Below are positions 25,854 through 34,968 of a DNA stretch of 64,000 bases, in pieces. The DNA comes from a virus. The stretch lies in the IMG/VR virus record IMGVR_UViG_3300029953_000018, positions 1-64,000 of that record; one strand, written 5' to 3'. The notes below the pieces were generated by a model. It made no database searches. It was not told the DNA's origin and worked only from the letters and a program-made list of their open reading frames with translations. The position numbers were made by a program, and so were the translations under genes. Position 1 is the first letter of the stretch, and each line of letters opens with the position of its first letter.

Positions 25854-26479
25854 GTATTCCTTCGTGCAATGCAGTACCCGGCCGCCCGGTTACAAGGCCC
25901 GTTGCGCCAGCAGCGCGTGGTGATTCCTTCCACGCATTCGTTGTTCTGTAGAATGTGCTCCCCGGTACCCCACAGCCCTTCCAAGAGGTTCAGGTTGATG
26001 TCGTTGCAGCATACGGAACAGATGTACTCAAAAGGCGGTATCGTAATAAAATCCAGGGCCCATTCGCGGTTGGGGGCGCGATCGGAAAGAACGAAGCTAC
26101 CGTCATAGACGATCCCCGTTTTTTCCCCCTGAAGAATGTCGGAGCCGCACCCTGTGCAAGCGGCCACAACAAATGCACCGCTTACGAGCACGGGAGGCTG
26201 GTCCTTGTAAATGTAGCGAAGGGTTGAGCGTGTTTCATCCCAGCAATCTTCATGCAGATAGTAGGGATGGTACTGATACTCGCCATCTGCGGCCAGAAGG
26301 GGCAGAGGTACTTCGAAGACCCGCCCACAGTCATCTTGCGTAACGTTCGCAATGACAATGTGCAGTAGACAAATTGGCGTCTCAGCCGCTACGAGTTTGC
26401 TGCAGCTGTTGCACACGTGGTCACTTTGCATGACGACGCGGTTCGCCAGTGTTTCCCTAGCCAGGCTGCTCATTGCCAT
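25850..26479 (-). CDS. Cysteine-rich zinc-binding protein
   Basis: A 209-residue protein with at least three Cys pairs: CNSCSKL near the N-terminus, ACTGCGSD near the middle and ICSVCCND further on. Later come single cysteines and an HEDCWDE segment. These suggest two treble-clef or ribbon zinc sites. It overlaps the next gene by 4 nt and the upstream gene by 10 nt. The fold class is unclear, and no catalytic residue is evident. Confidence 0.55.
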   Translation of the reverse strand: MAMSSLARETLANRVVMQSDHVCNSCSKLVAAETPICLLHIVIANVTQDDCGRVFEVPLPLLAADGEYQYHPYYLHEDCWDETRSTLRYIYKDQPPVLVSGAFVVAACTGCGSDILQGEKTGIVYDGSFVLSDRAPNREWALDFITIPPFEYICSVCCNDINLNLLEGLWGTGEHILQNNECVEGITTRCWRNGPCNRAAGYCIARRNT

Positions 26480-27081
26480 GTCATTACCTCCCGTTGAATG
26501 TGCAGCCAGCGTTTACTGAGCGCTTCGAGGCTCAAGTCGCGGGGGCACCCTAAGGGGTCGAAATCCCCCAAATAGGTATCGAGGAATTGTTCATCGACGC
26601 GCTCCCCCGTGTGCAAGTAACGTGGGAGATCAAAACCATGAAGCAACAAGTCAGATACGCGATAGTCATTTTGTTGGCGTAGTTCAAGCTCACGCAGAAA
26701 GAGATCGTCTTCAACGTCGTCTGGGTAGGCATGCAGCCCTACCCACCCACGGCGCCTATCTCCGATTTCGTAGCGTTCTTCTTGTGTCCAAGGATTGATG
26801 TCCCCCGGTTTTGCATCCCCGCAGAGTAATTCGAAGTCGAACTGCCCGATGAAAGACACGATTCCATATTGATCAACCACGCGCAGGCGCAGGGGGTCTT
26901 TGCTGCGCACAGAGCGCGTAAGAAGCGTGGTGCGCTCTTCGAGTACAGGGCACAGCGTGTTCTCAACGGTCCAGCGGCGCTGCGGCATGATGGGGTCTTG
27001 GAAGGTTCTACCCCACAGGCCCAATAGTGATGTTAATAGACGGGTGCCGGGAATGACTTCGAACTCTTTTGTTAGCGGCAC
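26470..27081 (-). CDS. Hypothetical protein
   Basis: About 203 residues from GTG 27081, which sits 8 nt after a strong AGAGGAGG. An upstream ATG at 27135 lacks such a site. The sequence is mixed with many charged residues and a late DLPRYLHTGERVDEQFLDT. No motif recognised. It shares 74 nt with the end of the small membrane gene upstream, which contains its ribosome site, so the two are probably coupled. Function unknown. Confidence 0.55.
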   Translation of the reverse strand: MPLTKEFEVIPGTRLLTSLLGLWGRTFQDPIMPQRRWTVENTLCPVLEERTTLLTRSVRSKDPLRLRVVDQYGIVSFIGQFDFELLCGDAKPGDINPWTQEERYEIGDRRRGWVGLHAYPDDVEDDLFLRELELRQQNDYRVSDLLLHGFDLPRYLHTGERVDEQFLDTYLGDFDPLGCPRDLSLEALSKRWLHIQREVMTWQ

Positions 27082-27196
27082 GACGAGCCTCCTCTTGGGG
27101 TAAAAAACCACTGTGGTCTGCGAGCCACCAGGCAATGCCCTGGAGAACGCCGACCACCGCGGCTAATAGGAAGAGGGGGACCTCTCCCTGTTTCAT
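27008..27196 (-). CDS. Small membrane protein
   Basis: A 62-residue protein. Residues about 7-25 (PLFLLAAVVGVLQGIAWWL) form one clear transmembrane helix, followed by a charged, Arg-rich tail (EEARRAANKRVRSHSR). It begins with ATGA overlap to the upstream 52-residue gene and contains the ribosome site of the next gene. A single-span anchor or spanin/holin-like role is possible, but no specific family fits. A short GTG-like gene boundary makes the 3' end less certain. Confidence 0.45.
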   Translation of the reverse strand: MKQGEVPLFLLAAVVGVLQGIAWWLADHSGFLPQEEARRAANKRVRSHSRHPSINITIGPVG

Positions 27197-27351
27197 GCAG
27201 CGTTGCTTCCTTTCTTCGGTACAGTTGGGGGTTCTTCGCTGTCGGGTTCTCCTTCGTCGAAGGTCATGTAGAGCTCCGCAACGTCCTGGGAGAGCTGTGA
27301 CGTTTCCGGGGGTATCGGCGGTGTTTCTTTCTTGGGGGTTTGCTTTCTCAT
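27193..27351 (-). CDS. Small Pro/Glu-rich protein, first gene of MoxR cluster
   Basis: A 52-residue protein from ATG 27351 (MRKQTPKKETPPIPPE), rich in P, E, K and T, with an acidic end (TFDEGEPDSEEPP). A longer frame from 27492 would run into the RNA polymerase gene on the other strand and is not preferred. It is the first gene of the minus cluster and is coupled to the small membrane gene by ATGA. Probably disordered; function unknown. Confidence 0.4.
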   Translation of the reverse strand: MRKQTPKKETPPIPPETSQLSQDVAELYMTFDEGEPDSEEPPTVPKKGSNAA

Positions 27352-27420
27352 CGTGATTGTTATCCCTGCGAAACTGCGTTTCTTGTAGGAGCGAACCTCC
27401 TCGCGGTACGCTAGGCGGCC
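27352..27420. promoter_or_regulatory. Divergent intergenic region upstream of RNA polymerase gene
   Basis: The 69-nt gap separates the minus MoxR cluster from the plus RNA polymerase gene. It contains an AGGAG-cgaac-CTCCT inverted repeat near 27388-27402 and a TACGCT at 27407-27412, eight bases before the ATG at 27421. No Shine-Dalgarno is placed well for that ATG, which is consistent with a short or leaderless transcript. No clear -35 element was seen for either direction. Confidence 0.35.
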
Positions 27421-30400
27421 ATGGCCTACCTCAATCCCAAGGAAGCGTTCGCCGACTTGAAGCAGAACGTCATCGAGGGGTTGCAAGCGCACTTCCCCAT
27501 CACGGGGTCAAAGCAGAGCATCCATCTCGAGGGCGTCGACGTGCGTGAGCACGCACGGGATTTCAATGATCTAACGGAGCAACACAAGGCCAAAGTCGAG
27601 GGGCGCTCCTGGACGGTACCGGTCTTTGGGGCGCTGGCTCTGAAGAACAATCAAACGGGAGAGGTCCTCGATCGAAAGAGCATTCAGCTGGCGGACTTGC
27701 CGTACATGACCCAGCGGCACGCCTACATCGTTGATGGGCGGGAATACCAGGTGGATAACCAGTGGCGCCTTAAGCCAGGCGTGTACACGCGCCGTAAAGA
27801 AGACGGGGAGCTGAAGTCTCAGTTCAACGTGCAGGGAAAGCGCCCCTTCGACATCACGTTGGATCCAGAGACCAAGGTTTTTTCCATGATACGCGGGGAC
27901 TCAAAGAACATCCCCGTCTACCCCCTCATGAAAGAGCTCGGTGTCGACGACGACACGCTTCAAGCATCCTGGGGGAAAGAGGTCTTGGCGGCGAACCGAG
28001 GCGCCCGCGCAGCGGGTACGGCGCTTGAGCGCTTCTACAAAGCTGACAAGAAGCGTGCACCGACGAGCACCGAAGAAGCGCGGCAGCACTTCATCGATAC
28101 GATGGAGGGTTCGAAGATACGCCCCGAGGTGACGCAGATAACGCTTGGGAAGCCCTATGACCACGTGAACGGGAATCTATTGCACGACGTTACGACCAAG
28201 ATGATTGGCGTGCAACGCGGCGAGATTCCTGAGGATGAGCGAGACAGCCTCGTCTTCAAGGATTTGCACACGGTGGCCGACTTCGCCAAGAAGGGCCTGA
28301 CCGACTGGAAGACGAAGAAAGCGCTCCAAGCGCGCACGGCACGTAAGATCAATACCGCCACCAGCATCCGCCAGGTGATTCACGGCAACATGTTCAGCAG
28401 GCCGGTTAAAGCTACATTCACCGAGAACGCGCTGGCGCGTACGGCCGATCAGGTCAACCCCGTCGAGATGCTGACTTCGAGCTTTCAAACGACCATCATG
28501 GGGCCCGGGGGAATCCAGAGCGACAACGCCATCAGTGAGTCGGCAAAGCTCATAAACCCTAGTCAAATCGGGTTTTTGGATTCCATACATACCCCCGAAG
28601 GGTCCAAAACTGGGGTAACTTTGCACCTTCCGATGGGTGTCATTAAACGCGGGAACACGCCTCTCATCCCGGTGTACAACCTGCGCACGCAGCAGATGGA
28701 CCACATTGATCCTGTGACGTACCACAAGTCCGTGGTGATGATGCCCGACCAGGTAACGTGGAATAAGAGCACGCCCATCCCCGTGGGTAAGCGCGTGATG
28801 GTGTCGCAGAAGGGCAACGAGCTGGTAGAGGCCGACGCTTCTTCCGCGGACTACGTGATGCGAAGCCCAAGTCAGCTTTTCAGCATGACTTCGAACTTGA
28901 TTCCTTTTCTAGGAAACAATTCAGGTAACCGCGCGAGCTACGCCACCCATCATATCGAGCAGGCGATCAGCCTGCACGATCGGGACGCTCCCCTAGTCCA
29001 ATCGGGAACAGGGCGGGCGACGGGTGTGCGTACCTTTGAAGAATTCATGGGACGGCAGTCTGCCCACATCGCGCCTACGGCGGGTACGGTGACAAAGGTC
29101 ACGGCCGACGCGATCACCGTGCAGGATAAGGAGGGTAAGGACCACCACGTCACCATCTACAACAACTTTCCCCTCAATGATCCAAAGGCAGTTCTTCATA
29201 GTACGCCGGCTGTAAAGGAGGGGGATGCGGTTACACCGGGGCAGCTTCTGGCCGATAACAACTTCACGCGCAATGGTCAGTTGGCACTCGGAAAGAACTT
29301 GCTGGTCGCCTACATTCCTTTTAAGGGACACAACTTCGAAGACGGCATCGCTATTAGCCAGACCGCCGCCGCCAAAATGGCGAGTGAGCACATGCATAAG
29401 CCGTCGATTACGTTGGGGCCTGATGCCATTACGGGCCTCGCGAAGTACAAGGCGTTGCACCCAACATCCTTCGAGACGCAGCAGCTAGAACACCTGGATG
29501 ACGCAGGGGTCGTACGCGTTGGTCAAACCGTGCGTACGGGCGATCCGCTGGTGGTGGCATCCCGCCCGTTTGACTCCAAGGGGTCGTACTCTCTGAGCAA
29601 GATTCGTAAGAGTCTAAGCAGTCAAACGCTGGACTCCAGCTTGACGTGGAAGAGTGAGCATCCCGGTGAAGTGGTGGGCATTCATCGAGATGAAGAGGGT
29701 AATGTCACCGTACATGTGCGCACCGTAGAGCCTATGCAAGTAGGCGATAAAATGTGTTACGACGAAGAAACGGAGATGCTTACCGCGCGCGGGTGGCTTC
29801 CAGTGGCGGATGTAACGTGTGCCGACGAAGTCTGCTCTCGTGTTGACGGGCACATTGTTTATCAAAGTCCCGATGCGGTTTTTGCTTACCCAACCGGCGG
29901 GCGTATGTACCGCATCAAAAGCCGGCAGGTCGACTTACTCGTTACCGATAAGCACGACATGTTTGTCAAGGAGCGGGGGGCCTCCGACTTTTTGTTGACG
30001 CCGGCGGCTACGCTTTTTGGTCGTCGCATTCGCTACGCCAAGAGTGGGCTCTGGCAAGGGCATGACCCGGAGTACATTGCCTTCCCCGCTCTGTGCGTTC
30101 GTGCCGGTCAGTACGGTAACGGTTCTCGGATGTTGCCCGAAGTACGGTTGCCCGTCTCGGTGTACTGCATGCTCTTGGGGGCCTACGTGTCTAACGGGCA
30201 CACGTTTGATCAGCCGGGGGACTACGGCATCGCCATTGACAAAGCAACGGGACCGCAATTCGAAGAACTGTGCCGTGCGCTAACCGAGGCGAACATCGCC
30301 TTCAGTCGTACGAACGGCGCGACCTGCTCCCGCGTTACCATCCATTCCAAGCAATGGCTTGAGCACTTTCGTGTTCTTGGGCGTGCACGCGTCAAGTACA

Positions 30401-33400
30401 TCCCGGAGCACATCTTCAGTTTTTCGCGGGACAGCCTCTGCATTCTCTTTAAGTGGTTGATGTGGGGGAATGGTTCTTCAATGATGACGGGGCGTCCTGT
30501 GGCGTACTTTACCTCGTCAAAACGTCTAGCCGATGATGTTCAGCGTTTGGCTCTGCACGTGGGCTACGCCGGTAACGTCCGTATTCACGCCGAGGAAGGG
30601 TGGCAAACGATCAAAGGTAAGCCCTCGTGGTGTGCGCGTTCCTACGAGGTGCGCATCGTTACAACGAAGCTGGAGCCTCAGGTTAATAACGGCCACGTAA
30701 AGAAGCAGCGTGCTCAAGAAGAATACTTCGTCGAGAACTACACCAAGCCGGTGTACTGCGTCCGTGTTCCCGGGCACGTTGTCTACGTTCGCCGAAACGG
30801 TAAAGCTGTTTGGTCGGGCAACTCGGGGCGTCACGGGAACAAGGGGGTCATCACCACTATCCTTCCCGACAAAGAGATGCCGCACACAGCGGACGGGCGT
30901 CCAATTGAAGTCGTCTTGAATCCTAGCGGCGTTCCCGGGCGCATGAACATGGGTCAGGTCTTGGAAACGGCGGCCGGTAAGATTGCAGAGAAGACGGGGC
31001 AGACCTACATCGTCAACAACTTCGAGCACGGTGTAGACCAACTCGATCGTGTGAAGAAGGCGCTCAAAGAACACGGGCTTACGGATACCGAAGAAGTAAT
31101 TGACCCCGTGAGTGGGCAATCCCTCGGTAAAGCTTTGGTAGGTCCTCAGCACCTTCTGAAGTTGAACTTTCAAATTGATAAGAAGGTGAGCGTGCGCTCT
31201 GGTATGCCTCTTGAGGGTGCCGAACCAGAGCATTATGATGCGGACACGCTCATTCCCGCGCAAGGGGGTAAGACGGGCGGGCAGTCCATGGGTAACCTGG
31301 GATTGTACGGGATGCTCGCGCACGGTGCGAAGCACAATATCCGGGAGATGCAGACTTGGAAGAGTGAGGGTGCGGATCGAAAAGAGCGTTGGGACAGCCT
31401 TCACAATGAAGTGTGGCGTGCCATTCAAACGGGGGAAACACCACCCCCTCCGAAGAAGACCTTCGCGTTCCAAAAGTTCGAGGACATGCTGACGGCTGCG
31501 GGTATCAACGTCACGAAGCGCGGGCATACACTTCAGTTGACTCCCCTCACCAATCAACAGATTCTCGCGCAAAGCGCGGGGGCGTTACCCAATCCGGGCT
31601 ACAGCGTCATTTCGAAGAAGGGTAAAGCAGGGGATGAGCCCGTCGCGCGTAAAGGCGGCGTCTTCGACCCCGCGATTACGGGAGGACATGGGGGGCAGAA
31701 CTGGTCGCACATTGTTCTTCCGGAGCCCGTCCCCAACCCCGTATTCGAGCATGCGATCCAGCGTGTTCTTGGCCTTAAAGAGGGGCAGTACGCGGACATC
31801 GTTAACGGTGAGGCCGCGGTTAAGGACGGCAAGGTTGTTCCCTTGGGAACAGAGGGCTCTAAAGCGGGGGGTGCCGCCATCGCGCATATGCTGGGTGAGC
31901 TCGACGTAAAAGAGGAGCTCAAGAAAGCTAAGGACGCTCTCGACAAGCTCAAGGTACCCGCGAACCTCGCGCATCGAGATGTTACTCCAAAACTTGATCA
32001 GCTTTCGAAGCAGGTGCGCTACCTGTCCACTTTGGACAAGGCAGGGATTCATCCAAAGGACGCCTACGTTCTCGAAAACCTGCCCGTGATCCCACCCATC
32101 ATGCGGCCCGCAAGTTTTTTGCCGAACGGTAACGTACACGAAGCGGATCTGAACAGCTTGTACACGCGCGCTGGGCAGCTCGCGTCCGCAATGCAATCCC
32201 CCAACTACAAGTACTTGAGCGACCATGACAAGAAGGAGGATCGCTTCAATTTGTACGACAGCGTGAAAGCGCTCATGGGGGTGGGGGAAGATTGGGCGAC
32301 CCGGGGCAAGCAAGGCAAGGGAGTGCTCCTTCAAATCGCGGGCTCTGCACCCAAAGAAGGTTACTTCCAGAATACGCTCTTATCGCGTCGTCAAGACATG
32401 ACCATGCGCGCCACCATCACGCCAGATGCATCCATGGGGCTTGACCAGGTGGGCCTACCGGAAAAGAAGGCGCTCGACTTGTTCCGCCCGTTTGTAGTGA
32501 ACAAGCTGCAAGAAATCGGAGCCGCTAGTACACCACGGGAAGCGCATGCGCTTTTGTCTGAACCGGGGAAGAAAGATCCCGCGGTGTACCAGGCGCTCGA
32601 TAAGGTGATGGCGGAGCGCCCCGTGCTGCTCAAGCGCGATCCGGTACTGCACAAGCACGGCGTGCAAGCTTTTTGGCCGCAGCGCGTCCCGGGGAAAGCC
32701 ATTCAGATTCACCCCTTAACTACCGGGGGCTTCACGGCCGATTTCGACGGCGACACCATGGCACTCTACGTACCCATCGGGCGCGACGCTGTTGAAGAAG
32801 CCAAGGGCATGGTGCCTTCCCGAAATGTATACAACGAAGCCAGCGGCAAGGTTATTTACCAGCCGAGTCTGGAAGCCAGCCTGGGCTTGTTCAAACTCTC
32901 GCGTGTTACAGGGGATAGCGGAAAGACATTCGACTCCCATGCCGCCTTACTCAAAGCGGCACAAGCGGGAAAGCTGACGGTGACCGAAACCGCAACGGTC
33001 GATGGGAAGCCCACGACGGCCGGGCGTATCTTGTTGGCGTCCGCCGTTCCGGAATCGATGCAGCACGACATGTTGCACAACATGAATCTGTCCTTGAATA
33101 AAAAGGGTACGGATCGCGTGTACACGCAGATCGCCAAGGAACACAAGGCCGCTTTCGCGGATTCGGCGGTCAAGCTGATGCGCCTCGGGTACGACGCCGC
33201 CTTCGGTGTTCTCAAGATCCCTAACCCGGCAACGCAGGGAACGGCGGCGGCTGTCGAGAAAGATGGGGAACACCCCAAGGACAACGTTCAGTACTTGCCT
33301 ATGGGTACGCATTCCTTGAGCTTGAACGACTTTACGCCGGACAAGGCCACGCGGGATACTATCGTGGCGGCTGCAACTAAAAAGGTGGAACAGATCAATG

Positions 33401-34968
33401 CGCGCACGGATCTTAGTGACGCCGAGCGAGAACAGCATGTGGTCAACACCTGGCACGATGCAACGGACCAGATGCTGAAAGAGCATGATACGAAGATGAC
33501 GGCCAATCCCAATAACCTGTACCTGATGCAGCAAGCGGGTGTGAAGCCGGGGCCTATTCAATACCGGCAGCTTCGCCTGGCCCCGATGCTCATGGTGGAC
33601 AGCCAGAACCGTGTGATTTCGACGCCGGTAACGAAGAGTTACTCCGAGGGGTTGGACGTGAGCTCCTACTGGACGCAGATGGCCGGTGCGCGCCGAGGAT
33701 CAGTACTCAAAGTTCAAGAGGTGCGCGAACCGGGGTACTTTACGAAGAAGCTCATCAACGTAACGATGGGCCTACAGGTTACGAAGCATGATTGCGGTAC
33801 GGATAACGGGCTGCACTTGCCTATCCACTCCCAGGATATCTTTGACCGTACTCTGGCACAGGAACACACCATTGGGGGTGTGACGTACGCGAAGGACACG
33901 GTGATTACGCCGCAGGTAGCGTCCACAATCAAAGCCGCGGATAAGAACGCAACTTTGTTGGTCCGCTCAACATTGAAGTGCGACAACGGAACCGGCGTTT
34001 GTCAGAAGTGCGCGGGCCTGGCGCCCGATGGGCAGCATTATTCCTTGGGAACGAACGTTGGGATTTTGGCTACGCAAGCTCTTGGGGAACGCGCTACTCA
34101 GCTCACGCTCAAAGCTTTTCATGGAGGCGGTGTAGCGGAGCGTGGCGCAAACTTGGTCAACGATTTTATTCGCGTCCAGCAGTTGACGTCTCTGCCCAAG
34201 GAAATCCCGAACGCGGCGCGTTTGGCTGCGAAGGATGGTGTGGTTGAGAAAATTGAAGAAGATCCCACGGGTCACGTGGCGTGGATTGGTGGCGTCAAGC
34301 ACCACATCGCCAACGATGATCAGGGTAACCCGCTCTTCAAACCGCTCCCTGGGCAGACCGAGTCCACCTTACCCGGGGGCACGAAGTGGACGGGGTTGCA
34401 AGTCGGTATGAAGGTGCGCGCGGGAGACCCTTTGACGGATCCGGCGCGCACCTATGTCAATCCCCATGACTTGTACGCCGTCACGGGAAGTATGGCTCAA
34501 GTGCAAAACCACTTGGTGACGGAGCTGCATGACATTTACGGTCGCGAGGGCGTTCGCCGTCAGAACACGGAGACTGTGGTGCGCGCCCTTAGCGACCTGA
34601 CCCGTGTCATTAACCCCGGGGATCATGAAACCATGATCAAGGGACAGTACGCGTCGCGTGCCAAAGTGCAAGAAGCCAACCGACAGCTTATAGCGCAGGG
34701 TCTTCAGCCGATTCAGCACACGCCGATTATGAAAGGTATCAGCGTGATGCCCCTTGAGGTACAAGAGGATTGGATGGCCAAGTTGAACCATGAGCGCTTG
34801 CGGGATCCAGCGCAGGGACTGCCCGCGAGTGCCGCCCTCGGGGCTTCCTCTGATCTGCACGGGAACAACCCGGTAGCAGGCATGGCTTACGGAGCCGAGT
34901 TTGGAATGACCAACGTCAACGTCTTCGACAAGCCGCACCTTAAAGACGTCGCGTCCCACGCATACTGA
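27421..34968 (+). CDS. rpoBC: Fused beta-beta-prime multisubunit RNA polymerase with intein
   Basis: A 2515-residue chain (about 2159 after removal of a 356-residue intein) carrying both large RNA polymerase subunits. The beta part shows GFLDSIHTPEG, GKNLLVAYIPFKGHNFEDGI and, after the intein, GRHGNKGV with IVLNPxGVPxRMN-like VLNPSGVPGRMNMG. It ends near residue 1376 with a beta C-terminal helix, and the beta-prime part follows directly: LPVIPPIMRP, a GKQGKG switch region, the catalytic TADFDGDTM (D1774, D1776, D1778), a bridge helix with MAGARRGSV and a trigger loop LTLKAFHGGG. The second beta-prime zinc site keeps its Cys (DCGT, KCDN, VCQKC). The beta-prime N-terminal zinc domain appears deleted. 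It is co-oriented with virion genes and overlaps the spike gene by one base. It may transcribe phage genes early from the virion or late; no alpha, omega or sigma is visible here. Confidence 0.93.
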   Translation: MAYLNPKEAFADLKQNVIEGLQAHFPITGSKQSIHLEGVDVREHARDFNDLTEQHKAKVEGRSWTVPVFGALALKNNQTGEVLDRKSIQLADLPYMTQRHAYIVDGREYQVDNQWRLKPGVYTRRKEDGELKSQFNVQGKRPFDITLDPETKVFSMIRGDSKNIPVYPLMKELGVDDDTLQASWGKEVLAANRGARAAGTALERFYKADKKRAPTSTEEARQHFIDTMEGSKIRPEVTQITLGKPYDHVNGNLLHDVTTKMIGVQRGEIPEDERDSLVFKDLHTVADFAKKGLTDWKTKKALQARTARKINTATSIRQVIHGNMFSRPVKATFTENALARTADQVNPVEMLTSSFQTTIMGPGGIQSDNAISESAKLINPSQIGFLDSIHTPEGSKTGVTLHLPMGVIKRGNTPLIPVYNLRTQQMDHIDPVTYHKSVVMMPDQVTWNKSTPIPVGKRVMVSQKGNELVEADASSADYVMRSPSQLFSMTSNLIPFLGNNSGNRASYATHHIEQAISLHDRDAPLVQSGTGRATGVRTFEEFMGRQSAHIAPTAGTVTKVTADAITVQDKEGKDHHVTIYNNFPLNDPKAVLHSTPAVKEGDAVTPGQLLADNNFTRNGQLALGKNLLVAYIPFKGHNFEDGIAISQTAAAKMASEHMHKPSITLGPDAITGLAKYKALHPTSFETQQLEHLDDAGVVRVGQTVRTGDPLVVASRPFDSKGSYSLSKIRKSLSSQTLDSSLTWKSEHPGEVVGIHRDEEGNVTVHVRTVEPMQVGDKMCYDEETEMLTARGWLPVADVTCADEVCSRVDGHIVYQSPDAVFAYPTGGRMYRIKSRQVDLLVTDKHDMFVKERGASDFLLTPAATLFGRRIRYAKSGLWQGHDPEYIAFPALCVRAGQYGNGSRMLPEVRLPVSVYCMLLGAYVSNGHTFDQPGDYGIAIDKATGPQFEELCRALTEANIAFSRTNGATCSRVTIHSKQWLEHFRVLGRARVKYIPEHIFSFSRDSLCILFKWLMWGNGSSMMTGRPVAYFTSSKRLADDVQRLALHVGYAGNVRIHAEEGWQTIKGKPSWCARSYEVRIVTTKLEPQVNNGHVKKQRAQEEYFVENYTKPVYCVRVPGHVVYVRRNGKAVWSGNSGRHGNKGVITTILPDKEMPHTADGRPIEVVLNPSGVPGRMNMGQVLETAAGKIAEKTGQTYIVNNFEHGVDQLDRVKKALKEHGLTDTEEVIDPVSGQSLGKALVGPQHLLKLNFQIDKKVSVRSGMPLEGAEPEHYDADTLIPAQGGKTGGQSMGNLGLYGMLAHGAKHNIREMQTWKSEGADRKERWDSLHNEVWRAIQTGETPPPPKKTFAFQKFEDMLTAAGINVTKRGHTLQLTPLTNQQILAQSAGALPNPGYSVISKKGKAGDEPVARKGGVFDPAITGGHGGQNWSHIVLPEPVPNPVFEHAIQRVLGLKEGQYADIVNGEAAVKDGKVVPLGTEGSKAGGAAIAHMLGELDVKEELKKAKDALDKLKVPANLAHRDVTPKLDQLSKQVRYLSTLDKAGIHPKDAYVLENLPVIPPIMRPASFLPNGNVHEADLNSLYTRAGQLASAMQSPNYKYLSDHDKKEDRFNLYDSVKALMGVGEDWATRGKQGKGVLLQIAGSAPKEGYFQNTLLSRRQDMTMRATITPDASMGLDQVGLPEKKALDLFRPFVVNKLQEIGAASTPREAHALLSEPGKKDPAVYQALDKVMAERPVLLKRDPVLHKHGVQAFWPQRVPGKAIQIHPLTTGGFTADFDGDTMALYVPIGRDAVEEAKGMVPSRNVYNEASGKVIYQPSLEASLGLFKLSRVTGDSGKTFDSHAALLKAAQAGKLTVTETATVDGKPTTAGRILLASAVPESMQHDMLHNMNLSLNKKGTDRVYTQIAKEHKAAFADSAVKLMRLGYDAAFGVLKIPNPATQGTAAAVEKDGEHPKDNVQYLPMGTHSLSLNDFTPDKATRDTIVAAATKKVEQINARTDLSDAEREQHVVNTWHDATDQMLKEHDTKMTANPNNLYLMQQAGVKPGPIQYRQLRLAPMLMVDSQNRVISTPVTKSYSEGLDVSSYWTQMAGARRGSVLKVQEVREPGYFTKKLINVTMGLQVTKHDCGTDNGLHLPIHSQDIFDRTLAQEHTIGGVTYAKDTVITPQVASTIKAADKNATLLVRSTLKCDNGTGVCQKCAGLAPDGQHYSLGTNVGILATQALGERATQLTLKAFHGGGVAERGANLVNDFIRVQQLTSLPKEIPNAARLAAKDGVVEKIEEDPTGHVAWIGGVKHHIANDDQGNPLFKPLPGQTESTLPGGTKWTGLQVGMKVRAGDPLTDPARTYVNPHDLYAVTGSMAQVQNHLVTELHDIYGREGVRRQNTETVVRALSDLTRVINPGDHETMIKGQYASRAKVQEANRQLIAQGLQPIQHTPIMKGISVMPLEVQEDWMAKLNHERLRDPAQGLPASAALGASSDLHGNNPVAGMAYGAEFGMTNVNVFDKPHLKDVASHAY
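29755..30822 (+). mobile_element. Intein in RNA polymerase beta, degenerate homing endonuclease
   Basis: The intein spans residues 779-1134 (356 aa), between GDKM and SGRHGNKG, the conserved catalytic-lysine region of beta. It starts with CYDEETEMLTARGW and ends in VRRNGKAVWSGN, with Ser as the +1 residue. The two LAGLIDADG positions read GAYVSNGHT (N925) and LMWGNGSS (N1017), where Asp/Glu normally sits before the final Gly. Both catalytic acids are therefore Asn, suggesting the endonuclease is dead while splicing residues remain. Boundaries are inferred from intein block patterns and the continuity of flanking beta sequence. Confidence 0.85.

Noticed and set aside
30526-31572. Minus-strand frame of 348 codons inside the RNA polymerase gene
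   Set aside because: It covers conserved beta motifs on the plus strand, has no ribosome site and no recognisable domain.
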